Positions 42,739-55,096 are shown, counted from the first letter of the stretch. The stretch is 64,000 nt of DNA from an uncultured Enterobacterales bacterium (GCA_945288535.1 CALYQQ010000009.1:1-64000), one strand, 5' to 3'. Numbers and translations: made by a program. Notes: generated by a model from the sequence alone, not told the origin.

Positions 42739-44106
42739 ATGAAGACAATGACAAAAAAATCCTTATTCTTAAGCGCACTTACACTTAGTCTCGGACTGAC
42801 ATTTTCTGCAACTCCAGTTATTTCAGCTTCTTTACCTATCGCTGTCGAAGGAGAAAAACTACCTAGTCTTGCACCAATGTTAGAAAATGTGCTACCCACC
42901 GTCGTTAGTGTTTACGTCGAAGGGCAACAAGTTGTTCAGAACTCACGGATCCCGGAAGAATTTCGTTACTTTTTCGGCGACAATTTCCCAGGTGAATTAC
43001 AAAGTACTCGCCCATTTCAAGGACTAGGTTCAGGTGTAATTATTGATGCAGAAAAAGCTTATGTGGTGACAAATAACCACGTTATTAATAATGCAGAAAA
43101 AATCCGTGTTCAACTCAATGATGGTAAAGAATACGAAGCAAAATTAATTGGCCGAGATGAATTATCTGACATTGCATTATTACAATTAAAAGACGCAAAG
43201 AATCTTAAAGCAATAAAAATGGCGGATTCTGATTCATTAAAAGTGGGCGATTTCGCCGTAGCTATTGGTAACCCATTTGGACTTGGGCAAACGGTAACCT
43301 CTGGAATTATTTCTGCATTAGGTCGTAGTGGATTAAGCGTTCAAGGAATAGAGAATTTCATACAAACAGATGCATCCATTAATAGAGGTAATTCGGGTGG
43401 TGCTCTCATTAATTTAAAAGGTGAGTTAATTGGTATTAATACCGCTATTTTAGCACCAAGTGGTGGTAATATTGGTATCGGGTTTGCTATCCCAAGCACA
43501 ATGGTACAGAGCCTAACAGAACAATTAGTAAAATTTGGTGAAGTCAAACGTGGTATGCTTGGCGTTATCGGTAGTGAACTGACAGCTGATGTTGCAAAAG
43601 CTTTAAAAGTTGATACACAACGTGGCGCTTTTGTTAGCGAAATTGTACCTAAATCGGCGGCAGAACTAGCTGGTATTAAAGCCGGTGATATCATCGTTTC
43701 TGTTGATGGTAAAGAAATTAAAAGTTTTGCTGAATTAAGAGCGAAAGTCACTACATTAGGTGCTGGTCGCACAATAAAAATTGGTGTGCTTCGTGATGGC
43801 AAAGTTGTAGAGCTTTCTGTCACCTTACAAAATACCGATCAAGGTAAAACAGAGGCTGAATCACTCATTCCTGCATTGAAAGGTGCTATATTAAATAGCA
43901 ATGAGCAAGGTGTCTTCATTGAAGATGTCAGAGCAAATAGTCTTGCTGCTCGTTCAGGCCTGAAAAAAGGCGATATCATATTAAATATTAACCGTGAGCC
44001 CGTTAAAACGATCACGGATGTTCGTAAAATTATTGAAAGTAAACCGAGTATATTAGCATTTAATATTTTGCGTAATGGCAATAATATCTATTTAATTATT
44101 CGTTAA
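42739..44106 (+). CDS. degQ: Periplasmic serine protease DegQ
   Basis: 455-residue HtrA protease/chaperone that degrades misfolded envelope proteins. Residues 1-30 are a signal peptide (LFLSALTLSLGLTFSA). The triad is visible as His in TNNHVIN, Asp in LSDIALLQ and Ser in RGNSGGALI. Two PDZ domains follow (GMLGVIGSEL and the C-terminal SLAARSGLKKGDI). The length and place beside zapG and degS favour DegQ over DegP. AGGAG at 42721-42725 precedes the start. Confidence 0.93.
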   Translation: MKTMTKKSLFLSALTLSLGLTFSATPVISASLPIAVEGEKLPSLAPMLENVLPTVVSVYVEGQQVVQNSRIPEEFRYFFGDNFPGELQSTRPFQGLGSGVIIDAEKAYVVTNNHVINNAEKIRVQLNDGKEYEAKLIGRDELSDIALLQLKDAKNLKAIKMADSDSLKVGDFAVAIGNPFGLGQTVTSGIISALGRSGLSVQGIENFIQTDASINRGNSGGALINLKGELIGINTAILAPSGGNIGIGFAIPSTMVQSLTEQLVKFGEVKRGMLGVIGSELTADVAKALKVDTQRGAFVSEIVPKSAAELAGIKAGDIIVSVDGKEIKSFAELRAKVTTLGAGRTIKIGVLRDGKVVELSVTLQNTDQGKTEAESLIPALKGAILNSNEQGVFIEDVRANSLAARSGLKKGDIILNINREPVKTITDVRKIIESKPSILAFNILRNGNNIYLIIR

Positions 44107-44123
44107 ATCTTACTAAATCTACA

Positions 44124-44164
44124 TAACCGGAACAGTATATGAAGGTACTGCTTCCGGTTTTTTC
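44124..44164 (+). terminator. Intrinsic terminator after degQ
   Basis: Inverted arms AACCGGAA and TTCCGGTT with a partly paired inner part (CAGTA/TACTG), followed by a T-run, between degQ and degS. It suggests partial separation of the two genes. Confidence 0.8.
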
Positions 44165-44224
44165 ATGCTATTATTCTTTCAATTAATACATTTAATCATC
44201 TTTTTATTATTAGGTAGCTTAGCC

Positions 44225-45244
44225 ATGAAGCTTTTGCGCCCAATTTTAATTGGTTTAGCTGTCGCTATATTATTGTTAAATGTTTATCCGCCTTTGCGGA
44301 ATAGCAGTATTTTATTAGCTATTGACAGTTGGTTACCAATAAATAATAGTCCAGTTAGCTACAAAAAAGCGGTGCAACGTGCAGCACCTGCAGTCGTTTA
44401 TGTCTATAATCGTAGCCTTAGCTCATCCTCAAACAGTGAACTTAATATTATTTCGCTAGGTTCTGGCGTCATAATGAGTAAACGTGGATATATTTTAACA
44501 AATCAGCATGTTATTGCTAAGGCTGAACAAATTATTGTGACATTACAATCAGGGCAAATTTATGAGGCACAGCTAATAGGCTATGATACGCTGACTGATT
44601 TAGCGGTAATAAAAATAAATGCTAATAATTTGCCTATAATTCCAATTAATCTAAATAGAAAACCTCAAGTAGGTGATGTTGTACTAGCAATAGGTAATCC
44701 TTTCGGTCTTACTCAGAGTGTAACTCAAGGTATTATCAGCTCAGTTAACCGCTTCCCAGATATTCGACAACGCTTTTTACAAACGGATGCATCAATTAAT
44801 AAAGGTAATTCAGGGGGTGCGCTGATTAATACATTAGGTGAGCTAGTAGGAATTAATACATTATCTATGGAAAAAAGTGCCAATGGTGAAACACCAGAAG
44901 GTATAGGATTTGCCATTCCCACAGATATGGCAACTAAAATTATGGAAAAATTAATTCGTGATGGTCGCGTTATTCGTGGTTATCTTGGTATACAACCTGC
45001 ATTGCATAATACGCAAGGCATTATGGTGGTTAATGTCCATCCTGGTAGTCCAGCGCAAAGTGTAGGCATTAAACGTGGCGATATCCTACTTAAAATAGCG
45101 GATGTTCCTGTTACATCCGTATTTAATGTTACTGAACAAGTTGCTGAATTAACCCCTGGTACTGATATTACCATTGAAATACAGCGTCATGACAAAAAAA
45201 TGACGTTCAATATCACCGTAGCAGAAATGCCACCTGTATATTAA
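44225..45244 (+). CDS. degS: Inner-membrane stress protease DegS
   Basis: 339-residue membrane-anchored HtrA protease that senses unfolded outer-membrane proteins through its PDZ domain and cuts RseA to release sigma-E. One N-terminal helix (LLRPILIGLAVAILLLNVY), triad His in TNQHVIA, Asp in LTDLAVIK and Ser in KGNSGGALI, then a single PDZ domain. I chose ATG 44225 because AGGTAG lies upstream and the N-terminus then matches DegS; an in-frame start at 44165 would overlap the terminator tail. Confidence 0.93.
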   Translation: MKLLRPILIGLAVAILLLNVYPPLRNSSILLAIDSWLPINNSPVSYKKAVQRAAPAVVYVYNRSLSSSSNSELNIISLGSGVIMSKRGYILTNQHVIAKAEQIIVTLQSGQIYEAQLIGYDTLTDLAVIKINANNLPIIPINLNRKPQVGDVVLAIGNPFGLTQSVTQGIISSVNRFPDIRQRFLQTDASINKGNSGGALINTLGELVGINTLSMEKSANGETPEGIGFAIPTDMATKIMEKLIRDGRVIRGYLGIQPALHNTQGIMVVNVHPGSPAQSVGIKRGDILLKIADVPVTSVFNVTEQVAELTPGTDITIEIQRHDKKMTFNITVAEMPPVY

Positions 45245-45343
45245 GGCAGCTAACAGCATGTATTTAATTTGATCATGAAGTAAATCGAATTTCATCAAGA
45301 TGCCACAGTACAAATAACGCGCGTGGCACTTATTAAAAAGGAA

Positions 45344-46663
<1,320 letters not shown>

Positions 46664-46679
46664 TTATAATGTTAAGTAG

Positions 46680-46934
46680 TTAAAAACCGTTTAATTTCCG
46701 TTCTCTTTGCCACTGAACAGGTGTAAATGTTTTTATTGATAATGCATGAATAGTGTTATTTGCAATATAGTCCATTAGTGGACCATAAATTAGCTGTTGC
46801 GCTTTTACTGGGCTTAAACTTTGAAATAATGCACTGACAGCAATTACATAAAAATGACTACCGTCTCCACTTACATGTACTTCATCAAGTTGTAGTGCAT
46901 TACCAAGAATATGTTCTATTTCAGTATTTGTCAT
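46680..46934 (-). CDS. ibaG: BolA family iron-sulfur protein IbaG
   Basis: 84-residue BolA-like protein (class II KH-like fold), which in E. coli partners monothiol glutaredoxin Grx4 in Fe-S trafficking and acid tolerance. The pattern [16 protein letters not shown] and the C-terminal [10 protein letters not shown], with conserved His, identify it. Upstream of murA as in enterobacteria; a terminator separates it from the mla operon. Confidence 0.92.
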   Translation of the reverse strand: MTNTEIEHILGNALQLDEVHVSGDGSHFYVIAVSALFQSLSPVKAQQLIYGPLMDYIANNTIHALSIKTFTPVQWQRERKLNGF

Positions 46935-46974
46935 AACTTTTATGTTATTAATGTAATATATTATAAATATAAGA

Positions 46975-47011
46975 TAAAAAATTAAGCAGCAGTATAATAT
47001 TGCTGCTTAAT
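46975..47011 (-). terminator. Intrinsic terminator of the mla operon
   Basis: 11-bp stem ATTAAGCAGCA/TGCTGCTTAAT (46981-46991, 47001-47011) with a 9-nt loop, followed on the minus strand by a T-rich run. Lies 32 bases after the mlaB stop. Confidence 0.9.
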
Positions 47012-47042
47012 ATATTAACAGATTCAATCTGTTATTGACATA

Positions 47043-47333
47043 TTAGGATGAGATTACCTTATCTAGATTATATAATGCTATTAACGTATTTAATTTATCA
47101 TTACGTCCAGCTAAAGTAATAGTTATGTTTTGTTTACTTGCTTGATTAATTGTATAAATAATCCATGCTAATCCTGCTGAATCAACATGTGTAAGCTGAT
47201 TAACATTGATAACATTTAATCTTGGTTGAGTTTGTTGTACCCACGCCCATAGTGAACATAATGTCTTATCGGTAAGACGTCCTGTTAACGATAAGACTTT
47301 TTCAGCAAGTTGCCAATCCAGCTCAGCTGCCAT
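47043..47333 (-). CDS. mlaB: STAS-domain protein MlaB
   Basis: 96-residue cytosolic STAS protein that stabilises and activates the MlaF ATPase in the MlaFEDB phospholipid transporter. VNQLTHVDSAGLAW contains the conserved Ser/Thr loop. Last gene of the mla operon, starting three bases after mlaC. Confidence 0.9.
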   Translation of the reverse strand: MAAELDWQLAEKVLSLTGRLTDKTLCSLWAWVQQTQPRLNVINVNQLTHVDSAGLAWIIYTINQASKQNITITLAGRNDKLNTLIALYNLDKVISS

Positions 47334-47335
47334 GA

Positions 47336-47968
47336 CTATTTTTTCTCCAACGAAATTTTTTGATTTGCTGCATTAATTAGTAATTTAGTCAAACCATCAA
47401 CACCAGAAGTTTGTAGAGTTTTTGCCCACTCATTTTGTTTTGTGGTTACCATACTGACACCTTCAACACTCATATCAAACGCACGCCATTCGCCAGTACG
47501 TGTATTTTTGCGCCATTGAAAATCTAAATTAATAGGTGGACGGCCTCCGACATCAATAATGCGAATACGAATAGGAATAACCTCATTATTGCCTAACGGA
47601 CGTTCTTTAGCTAAACGATACGATTGCCCAGTATACATCGTCAATGCCTGTCCATATGCTTGTACTAAATAATCTTCGAATGCTTTAAAATAAGCGTCAC
47701 GTTGCGCAGGTGTTGCGGATCGGTAGTAAGTACCAAGTACTAATGCACCTGCATATTTTACTTGTACATAAGGCAAAAGCTCTTCACGAACAACAGTCCG
47801 TAGATAATCTGGATTTTTTTTAATAAGATCTTGTTCTTTTTTCAGACGACCAAAAGTTTTGTCTGCCGCCTGGGACATAAGTGTATAAGGATTTTCTTCC
47901 GCAGCCTGAGCGACTAACATGAAGGAAGTAAAAAATAATACACACACAACAAATATACGTTTAATCAT
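47336..47968 (-). CDS. mlaC: Periplasmic phospholipid shuttle MlaC
   Basis: 210-residue periplasmic protein carrying phospholipid between MlaA in the outer membrane and MlaFEDB. Signal peptide at residues 1-22 ending in [34 protein letters not shown] and [13 protein letters not shown] are family marks. The mature protein has the usual length. Confidence 0.93.
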   Translation of the reverse strand: MIKRIFVVCVLFFTSFMLVAQAAEENPYTLMSQAADKTFGRLKKEQDLIKKNPDYLRTVVREELLPYVQVKYAGALVLGTYYRSATPAQRDAYFKAFEDYLVQAYGQALTMYTGQSYRLAKERPLGNNEVIPIRIRIIDVGGRPPINLDFQWRKNTRTGEWRAFDMSVEGVSMVTTKQNEWAKTLQTSGVDGLTKLLINAANQKISLEKK

Positions 47969-48021
47969 TATGGCTATCTCAACAGTTAAAGAAAATGGAT
48001 CAATAACAACCTTTAATGTTT

Positions 48022-48519
48022 CTACTGATCTTTTTTCGTTTCAGTACTATTATCGCTCTTATATAAAAACTGACCGATAAGCGATTCCAAATCCATTGCC
48101 TGGTGGGTTATTTGTATCCGTCCCCCAGGTCCTAATATAGAGGTTTCATCTGAGTCAGGATCATCGAATCCAATTACCAAATCAAGATATTGTTCACCCA
48201 ATAAACCCGCTGTTTTTACCGATAATGAACTAGAACTAGGAATGTTATTATAACGTTGATCTATATCCATCGTAACTTGCGGCTGGTAATGTTCAGGATC
48301 AAGTGATATATCTGTTACCCGTCCAATAACTACACCACCAATCTTTACAGGTGCACGGATTTTCAAACTACCAATATTTTGAAAAGACGCAATTAATTGA
48401 TAAGTTGATTTTTTATTTAATGCAGATAAATCAGCTACACGTAAACTAATAAAGAGGGCTGAGCATAATACTATCAATAAAAACAACCCTACCCAAATTT
48501 CCGTTCTTTTACTTTGCAT
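48022..48519 (-). CDS. mlaD: MCE-domain protein MlaD
   Basis: 165-residue inner-membrane-anchored MCE protein that forms a hexameric ring above MlaE. One N-terminal helix ([20 protein letters not shown]), then the MCE core [18 protein letters not shown] and [11 protein letters not shown] 48519 is used; it lies four bases after the mlaE stop, and the frame upstream only continues from a TTG. Confidence 0.93.
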   Translation of the reverse strand: MQSKRTEIWVGLFLLIVLCSALFISLRVADLSALNKKSTYQLIASFQNIGSLKIRAPVKIGGVVIGRVTDISLDPEHYQPQVTMDIDQRYNNIPSSSSLSVKTAGLLGEQYLDLVIGFDDPDSDETSILGPGGRIQITHQAMDLESLIGQFLYKSDNSTETKKDQ

Positions 48520-48523
48520 TGTT

Positions 48524-49309
48524 TTAGTTCCCAAACATCAGTGCTGTTAATATAAAATCCAACCCTAATACCGCTAAGGATGAGTGGACAACGGTTCTGG
48601 TAGTCGCCTGACTAATCCCTTCAGATGTTGGGATCGCGTCGTAGCCATTAAATAACGCAATCCATGTTACAACAATTGCAAAGACTACGCTCTTAATCAC
48701 ACAGTTAGCTATATCGTAGTGCCAATCAATAGCATTCTGCGTTGCTGACCAAAAGAAACCACTATCAATTCCTTTCCAGTCAACCCCAACAATAAATCCA
48801 CCCCATACACCTACCGCAACAAAAACAATAGTTAACAAAGGTAGACTAATTGCTCCCGCCCAAAAACGAGGTGCGACTATACGTCTAAGTGGATCAACCG
48901 CCATCATTTCCATACTAGATAACTGTTCTGTCGCTTTCATTAAGCCTATTTCAGCCGTTAATGCTGAACCAGCCCTGCCTGCAAATAAGAGAGCAGCGAC
49001 AACAGGTGCTAGCTCGCGAAGTAATGCTAGAGAAACTAACATCCCCACCGCATTTTCAGCACCATAAGTGGTTAAGATAATGTAACCTTGTAATCCCAAT
49101 ACCATGCCAATAAAAAAGCCAGATACCATTATAATGAGTAGCGATTGCACACCAACACTATATAGCTGTCGCTTTAATAATACCCAGTGTTTAGCAGGTT
49201 GAGGCTTACCAATAAGAGAATGGAATAGTAATAAGCCGGCACGACCAAAGGCACTACATATATCAAAACTTTGTTTTCCTGCTGATGCCAGTAAATTTAA
49301 CCACATCAA
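48524..49309 (-). CDS. mlaE: Phospholipid ABC transporter permease MlaE
   Basis: 261-residue inner-membrane permease with about five helices. Conserved segments are [36 protein letters not shown] (split here for length: [10 protein letters not shown] then FAGRAG) and the [13 protein letters not shown]-type coupling helix ([15 protein letters not shown]). It overlaps no neighbour; mlaD follows by four bases. Confidence 0.94.
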   Translation of the reverse strand: MMWLNLLASAGKQSFDICSAFGRAGLLLFHSLIGKPQPAKHWVLLKRQLYSVGVQSLLIIMVSGFFIGMVLGLQGYIILTTYGAENAVGMLVSLALLRELAPVVAALLFAGRAGSALTAEIGLMKATEQLSSMEMMAVDPLRRIVAPRFWAGAISLPLLTIVFVAVGVWGGFIVGVDWKGIDSGFFWSATQNAIDWHYDIANCVIKSVVFAIVVTWIALFNGYDAIPTSEGISQATTRTVVHSSLAVLGLDFILTALMFGN

Positions 49310-49373
49310 TTAGTCACTCCATGGTTTGTTTAAATCAAACAGTTGTCATTAATCGTTAACTACATAAAATGAC

Positions 49374-50180
49374 TCATATTTCCGCAAGCTCACTATGATA
49401 ATCTTTTGCAGGATAACGGAAAGGAACCGGCCCATCAGCATAGCCATATAAAAATTGTTTAACCCTAGGATCTTCATTATTACGTAACGCTTCTGGAGTT
49501 CCCTCTGCTATAATATGTTGCTGAGCAATAATATAAGCATAATCTGCAATACTCAGCACTTCTGGAACATCGTGAGAAACGACAATACAGGTAATACCTA
49601 GCGCATTATTTAGTCGAGAAATTAATTCAACTAAAACCCCCATAGTAATAGGATCTTGTCCAACAAAAGGTTCATCAAACATAATCATTTCTGGGTCAAG
49701 CGCGATAGCTCTAGCAAGTGCAACGCGCCTTGCCATACCACCTGATAATTCAGAAGGCATAAGCTGTGAAGCTCCGCGCAAACCAACCGCTTCTAGTTTC
49801 ATTAATACTAGTGTTTTTAATAGTGGCTCAGGTAAATTCAAATGCTCACGTATTGGGTATGCAACATTTTCAAATACATTTAAATCAGTGAATAACGCAC
49901 CTGATTGAAATAACATACTCATTTTTTTACGAACATGATATAACTGCTGTCGTGATAATGATGGGATGTTATCGCCATCAAACCAAATTTCACCACTATC
50001 AGGGAGAATTTGACCACCTATCAAACGTAACAACGTTGTTTTACCAATACCTGATGGTCCCATTATTGCGGTGATTTTTCCTTTTGGTACAGTCAGGTTG
50101 ATATCTTCAAAAATTTTTCGCGTATTTCGCGAAAAAGACATCTTATGAATTTCAACCAAATTCGATGGTGATAATTTCAT
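49374..50180 (-). CDS. mlaF: Phospholipid ABC transporter ATPase MlaF
   Basis: 268-residue ATP-binding subunit from ATG 50180. Walker A GPSGIGKTT, signature LSGGMARRVALARAI, Walker B MIMFDEPFVGQDPIT and the switch His in VVSHD. First gene of mlaFEDCB, which moves glycerophospholipid to keep outer-membrane asymmetry. The operon is divergent from kdsC instead of continuing with it. Confidence 0.95.
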   Translation of the reverse strand: MKLSPSNLVEIHKMSFSRNTRKIFEDINLTVPKGKITAIMGPSGIGKTTLLRLIGGQILPDSGEIWFDGDNIPSLSRQQLYHVRKKMSMLFQSGALFTDLNVFENVAYPIREHLNLPEPLLKTLVLMKLEAVGLRGASQLMPSELSGGMARRVALARAIALDPEMIMFDEPFVGQDPITMGVLVELISRLNNALGITCIVVSHDVPEVLSIADYAYIIAQQHIIAEGTPEALRNNEDPRVKQFLYGYADGPVPFRYPAKDYHSELAEI

Positions 50181-50660
50181 ATACTTACCATTTAATAATA
50201 ATCTATTGGTATTAATAATAACCAATAATAAGTTTATATTATAAATAATATAACATGATTACTGAATATTTGTCTGAAAATACAGCAATGCGTAGTTTAT
50301 ATCTATATAGCATAATAATAATTATCAATAAGTGTTACAGTTTAAAACAAATACATATCGACTAATGAATAAATAATGAAATGACACTATCGCTGCTTTA
50401 TTCACTAACTATAACGATAAGTAAAGTGCTATATTAAGGTGATCTATATAATAAATAATGCTACTTTTTTGTGGTATCAGTAATAATTTAATTATTAAAT
50501 TAAAATAACCGATAAAAATGAAATAACTGACAGAAATATTTACATATTATACGCTATAGTCATATTAATAAGAAAAAGACAACTGTTAACTTACTAACGT
50601 ATGATTATTTTTTATTGTAATATTCTTCTTTTAATAAACGTTATACAGGATTATGGGATA
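50181..50660. other. Divergent intergenic region mlaF/kdsC
   Basis: About 480 bases, AT-rich. Promoters for both directions are expected here. No gene resembling kdsD or yrbG is left. Confidence 0.5.
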
Positions 50661-51209
50661 GTGAAAGAAAGTTGTTATGGTCTGATTAAAAATGACGTTT
50701 TGTCACGAGCCAGTCAAATTAAATTATTAATTTGTGATGTCGATGGCGTCTTATCTGATGGTTTGATTTATATGGGAAATCAGGGTGAAGAGCTTAAAGC
50801 GTTTCATGTACGTGATGGCTATGGTATTCGTTGCCTAATAACCTCAAATATTGACGTTGCTATTATTACTGGACGCCGTTCAAAAATTGTTGAAGATCGG
50901 GCGGTAACATTAGGTATCTCGCATGTTTATCAGGGACAATCGGATAAACGCGTTGCCTTTAATTCCATAACAAAATCATTATCATTACAAAAACAACAAA
51001 TCGCTTATATTGGGGATGATCTCATTGATTGGCCTGTAATGGCTGAATGTGGGCTTGCCGTTGCTGTTGCCGATGCACATCCATTATTACGGGATAAGGC
51101 GCATTATATTACAAGTTTAGCTGGCGGTCGTGGTGCTGTTCGTGAGTTATGCGACATCATATTGTTTTCCCAGGAAAAACTTGAATTCGCTAGAGGTTTA
51201 TCAATATGA
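50661..51209 (+). CDS. kdsC: KDO-8-phosphate phosphatase KdsC
   Basis: 182-residue HAD phosphatase releasing KDO from KDO-8-P for LPS inner core. Asp pair in CDVDGVLSDG, then FHVRDGYGIR, TGRRSKIVEDRA and GDDLIDWPVM. GTG 50661 is the preferred start because the residues after it (KESCYGLI) line up with the enterobacterial N-terminus; ATG 50601 in the same frame would add 20 hydrophobic residues foreign to the family. Overlaps lptC by four bases. Confidence 0.9.
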   Translation: MKESCYGLIKNDVLSRASQIKLLICDVDGVLSDGLIYMGNQGEELKAFHVRDGYGIRCLITSNIDVAIITGRRSKIVEDRAVTLGISHVYQGQSDKRVAFNSITKSLSLQKQQIAYIGDDLIDWPVMAECGLAVAVADAHPLLRDKAHYITSLAGGRGAVRELCDIILFSQEKLEFARGLSI

Positions 51210-51775
51210 GCAAAATCAGGTTACTATTAATTGTTGTTTTGGCAATAATTGCATTAATACTGATAGGCTTACAACAAACTGAAACTCAATGGAATAAAAC
51301 AAGTCAGCAGCAAGATAAAGGAACACTGCCTAATTACCAAAGTGATCAAATGATAACGCTAGCATATGAACCTACTGGTCAGCTGGGTTATCAATTAGTT
51401 GCTGACAATGTAAACCATTTTGCTGAATTAAAAGAAACCATGTTTACTCATCCAGTTATGACAATTTATGATGAAAATATTACACCATTATGGTTAATTT
51501 CTGCAGATACAGCCAAATTAACAAACAATCGTCAACTTTATCTAATGGGACATGTCGAAGTAAATAATTTGTCAACAACATCCGAGTTACAAAAAATTAC
51601 AACGACTGATGCCTTTATTGATTTAATTACAAAAAATATTCAGTCTGATTCCCAAGTTGATTTATATGCCACACAACTCCATAGTAGTGGTAATGGCTTA
51701 CAAGGTAATCTTGAGAAAAAATCCGCTGAAATAATAGGAAATACATTAACTATTTATACTCCCGTTCAACCATAA
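51206..51775 (+). CDS. lptC: LPS export protein LptC
   Basis: 189-residue bitopic protein that receives LPS from LptB2FG and passes it to LptA. N-terminal helix (LLLIVVLAIIALILIGL) then a periplasmic beta-jellyroll half with VMTIYDENITPLWLISAD and LYLMGHVEV. Starts inside the kdsC stop (ATGAG overlap), so it is coupled. Confidence 0.92.
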   Translation: MSKIRLLLIVVLAIIALILIGLQQTETQWNKTSQQQDKGTLPNYQSDQMITLAYEPTGQLGYQLVADNVNHFAELKETMFTHPVMTIYDENITPLWLISADTAKLTNNRQLYLMGHVEVNNLSTTSELQKITTTDAFIDLITKNIQSDSQVDLYATQLHSSGNGLQGNLEKKSAEIIGNTLTIYTPVQP

Positions 51776-51794
51776 TCACTCAGGATCACAAAAT

Positions 51795-52292
51795 ATGATA
51801 CGTATTTTACTCGTTAGTCTGTTTTTTGTCTTAACGATAAGCCAATCTGCGCTAGCTCTTAAGAGTGATACTTCAAAACCTATACATATATCATCAGATA
51901 CACAATCTGTTGATATGCAAAAAAATACGATTACCTTTAGTGGCAATGTTGTCATTAATCAAGGAACAATTGCAATTACTGCAAATAAAGTTATTATCCA
52001 TGGTACAAATAGTGAGCGAAGCGCTGATTACATTGAGGGATTTGGTCAACCTGTAAGATTTTCACAACAGCAAGAAGATGGTTCTATAGTAAAAGGTCAT
52101 AGTGACAATTTAAATTATAACCTCAAAAATCAACGATTAGTATTAACCTCTAATGTTTATTTTGAGCAACGCAATAGTAGTACCAAAGGTGATATGATCA
52201 CTTATCAAGTAAAAGAACAGCAAATGGTCGCATCATCACAAGGTAAAAGCCAAGTGATCACAATTATCAATCCGGCAGATCACGCCAAATAG
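51795..52292 (+). CDS. lptA: LPS periplasmic bridge protein LptA
   Basis: 165-residue OstA-domain protein forming the periplasmic LPS bridge. Signal peptide at residues 1-21 ending ALA; DTQSVDMQKNTITFSGNVVI and QRLVLTSNVYFEQ are conserved. Between lptC and lptB as in E. coli. Confidence 0.94.
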   Translation: MIRILLVSLFFVLTISQSALALKSDTSKPIHISSDTQSVDMQKNTITFSGNVVINQGTIAITANKVIIHGTNSERSADYIEGFGQPVRFSQQQEDGSIVKGHSDNLNYNLKNQRLVLTSNVYFEQRNSSTKGDMITYQVKEQQMVASSQGKSQVITIINPADHAK

Positions 52293-52350
52293 TCCATAAA
52301 TAATTATTATAATGTTGGATTAAAAATAGTAAGTATGAGGATGAAGTTAG

Positions 52351-53076
52351 ATGGCAACATTAACCGCAGAAAAGTTAGCTAAAACCTATAAAAATCGTAA
52401 AGTTGTAGAAAATGTTAGCCTTTCGGTGAATTCGGGTGAAATTGTGGGATTATTAGGGCCAAATGGTGCGGGTAAAACAACAACATTTTATATGGTTGTC
52501 GGCATAGTTCAATGCGATGCAGGTAAAATTACTATTGATGGTGATGATATTAGCCTATTACCATTACATGCGAGAGCAAAACGTGGTATTGGTTATTTAC
52601 CACAAGAAGAATCTATATTTCGCCGTTTGTCAGTTTATGATAACTTAATGGCTGTATTGCAAATACGTAAAGATTTGAGTAAAGAGCAACGCCAAAATAA
52701 AGTAAATGATCTTTTAGATGAATTTCATATTGGACACATTAGAGATAGTATTGGTCAATCACTTTCTGGTGGTGAACGTCGCCGTGTGGAAATAGCTCGT
52801 GCTTTAGCGGCTAATCCAAAATTTATTCTACTTGACGAACCATTTGCTGGTGTCGACCCTATTTCAATTAGTGATATAAAAAAGATCATAGAACATCTCA
52901 GAGAACGAGGATTGGGTGTTTTGATTACTGATCATAATGTACGCGAAACATTAGATGTATGTGAACGCGCTTACATTGTTAGTCAAGGTCAGCTTATTGC
53001 TAATGGTACCCCTAATGAAATATTAGCAGATAAAAACGTTAAACGAGTCTATTTAGGTGAGGAGTTTCGTTTATAA
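52351..53076 (+). CDS. lptB: LPS export ATPase LptB
   Basis: 241-residue ATPase of the LPS extractor LptB2FGC. Walker [17 protein letters not shown], signature [15 protein letters not shown], Walker [14 protein letters not shown], His in ITDHNVRET. Length and the C-terminal [12 protein letters not shown] match LptB. Followed by rpoN after 59 bases. Confidence 0.97.
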   Translation: MATLTAEKLAKTYKNRKVVENVSLSVNSGEIVGLLGPNGAGKTTTFYMVVGIVQCDAGKITIDGDDISLLPLHARAKRGIGYLPQEESIFRRLSVYDNLMAVLQIRKDLSKEQRQNKVNDLLDEFHIGHIRDSIGQSLSGGERRRVEIARALAANPKFILLDEPFAGVDPISISDIKKIIEHLRERGLGVLITDHNVRETLDVCERAYIVSQGQLIANGTPNEILADKNVKRVYLGEEFRL

Positions 53077-53135
53077 TCTCGCTATTTCTTAGGGAAAAGG
53101 CTAGACAATTAAAAAGGAAAAGTACGTTTATCATT

Positions 53136-54566
53136 ATGAAGCAAAGCCTGCAGCTTAAACTCAGTCAGCAACTTACTATGACACCTCAATTGCAACAAGC
53201 AATTAAGTTGCTGCAACTTTCAACGATTGAATTACAACAAGAATTACAAATAGCGTTGGAAAGTAACCCTTTGCTTGAGCTTGATAATACTTATGGTGAA
53301 ATTGCTACGCCAGAATCTACCCCATTTGATGTTATCGATAGCAGTAAAGCAATGGAGAAACAAATCATTCCAGAAGATCTCCCTTTAGATACTAACTGGA
53401 ATGAATATTATACTGCAACAACTAGCGATACAATAAATTTTCTTAGCGACGACAATACACTTTATTTAGGCGAAACAACACAAAACTTACAAAGCCATTT
53501 AATGTGGCAGCTCAATTTAAGCCATTTCTCTCATGTTGATTACATCATTGCGATGGCTATTATTGAAAGTATCAATGAATATGGCTATCTCACCTGCTCA
53601 ACAGAAGATATTTTTAATAATTTATCCTCAACCTCACTAGAAATTAACCAAGATGAGGTTAATATTGTTTTAAAGCGTATTCAACATTTTGAGCCTATTG
53701 GTATTGGTGCGCGTAATTTACAAGAATGTTTATTGTTACAACTTAAACAACTTGATCCTGTAACCCCTTTACGCGATGTAGCAATAATGATTATTGAGCG
53801 GTATTTATCTTTATTGGGGAATCACGACTTTAGAACGCTATTAAAACAAACGCATTTAACAGAAGATGATCTAAAAATTGCTATTACATTAATTCAATCA
53901 CTCAATCCCCGACCGGGATTATCCTTTACTTCCCAACAGCCTGACTATGTAATACCTGACATCATTGTACAAAAACACAATCATCAATGGTTAGCCAAAC
54001 TTAATACGCAAATTTTGCCCAAATTAAAAATAAATCAATATTATGCTGCATTAGCAAATACAAAAAATCCACGTGATAGCCAGTTTATTCGTAATAATTT
54101 ACAAGATGCCCGTTGGTTAATTAAAAGTTTAGAAAACCGTAACGATACCTTAATTAAAGTTTCTCGTTGTATTGTTGAACAACAACAAGATTTCTTTGAA
54201 CACGGTACAGAATATATGAAACCTATGGTATTAGCAGATATAGCCCATACTATAGAAATGCATGAATCTACAGTTTCAAGAGTTACAACACAAAAATATT
54301 TACACTGTCCTCGTGGTATTTTTGAATTAAAATATTTTTTTTCTAGTCATGTAAATACTGAAAGTGGTGGTGCAACCTCATCAACCGCAATAAGAGCATT
54401 AATAAAAAAATTTATTATGACGGAACCACCTCAAAAACCATTAAGCGACAGTAAAATTGCTAATTTATTAGCTGAACAAGGGATTATAGTTGCTAGACGT
54501 ACTGTGGCTAAATATCGCGAATCACTTGCGATTCCTTCTTCAAATTTACGTAAGGAACTCAGTTAA
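53136..54566 (+). CDS. rpoN: RNA polymerase sigma-54 factor
   Basis: 476-residue RpoN. Region I is Gln/Leu-rich ([20 protein letters not shown]), the core-binding region contains [17 protein letters not shown], the helix-turn-helix has [15 protein letters not shown] and the C-terminal RpoN box reads [10 protein letters not shown]. It recognises -24/-12 promoters and needs AAA+ activators; none are in this window. Intact. Confidence 0.96.
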   Translation: MKQSLQLKLSQQLTMTPQLQQAIKLLQLSTIELQQELQIALESNPLLELDNTYGEIATPESTPFDVIDSSKAMEKQIIPEDLPLDTNWNEYYTATTSDTINFLSDDNTLYLGETTQNLQSHLMWQLNLSHFSHVDYIIAMAIIESINEYGYLTCSTEDIFNNLSSTSLEINQDEVNIVLKRIQHFEPIGIGARNLQECLLLQLKQLDPVTPLRDVAIMIIERYLSLLGNHDFRTLLKQTHLTEDDLKIAITLIQSLNPRPGLSFTSQQPDYVIPDIIVQKHNHQWLAKLNTQILPKLKINQYYAALANTKNPRDSQFIRNNLQDARWLIKSLENRNDTLIKVSRCIVEQQQDFFEHGTEYMKPMVLADIAHTIEMHESTVSRVTTQKYLHCPRGIFELKYFFSSHVNTESGGATSSTAIRALIKKFIMTEPPQKPLSDSKIANLLAEQGIIVARRTVAKYRESLAIPSSNLRKELS

Positions 54567-54584
54567 TAGTAACGGAAGGAAATC

Positions 54585-55082
54585 ATGCAGTTAACAACAT
54601 TTTTAACTGAACGAACTATTCAATACAATGTACACTGCTCAAGTAAAAAAAGAATATTGGAGCTAATCAGCGAGGTATTAGCTCAAGACTTAGCGATTTC
54701 ACCTACCATCATCTTTGAAACATTATGTAATCGCGAACGGAAAGGAAGTACCGGTATTAATGGTATTGCATTACCACATGGAAAATTAGCAAGTGGACTA
54801 TTACCAAAAGCGATTGGACTCTTTATACACCTTGAAAAGGCAATTGCATTCGATGCTATCGATAATCAACCCATCGATCTGCTTTTTGCGCTGCTTATTC
54901 CAGAAAAAAATGAACAACAATATAAAGATGTGTTGCAAAATATCGCTGAACAGTTATCTGATAAGACATTTTGTCGGGAACTTCGCGCTGCAAAAAGTCA
55001 TGCAAAACTTTGTCAATTGTTATTTCAAAATATAACGTCTACGATCCAAGTAGATAGTCATTTTACTTCTCCAAGGCTGTAG
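54585..55082 (+). CDS. ptsN: PTS nitrogen regulatory EIIA-Ntr
   Basis: 165-residue EIIA domain of the nitrogen PTS, phosphorylated by NPr at H65 in IALPHGK. NRERKGSTGINGIALPHG is the conserved active-site region. It regulates potassium transport and other targets rather than sugar uptake. It follows rpoN by 18 bases; the ribosome hibernation factor gene hpf, which separates them in E. coli, is absent. Confidence 0.94.
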   Translation: MQLTTFLTERTIQYNVHCSSKKRILELISEVLAQDLAISPTIIFETLCNRERKGSTGINGIALPHGKLASGLLPKAIGLFIHLEKAIAFDAIDNQPIDLLFALLIPEKNEQQYKDVLQNIAEQLSDKTFCRELRAAKSHAKLCQLLFQNITSTIQVDSHFTSPRL

Positions 55083-55096
55083 GGAGCAATTAAGCC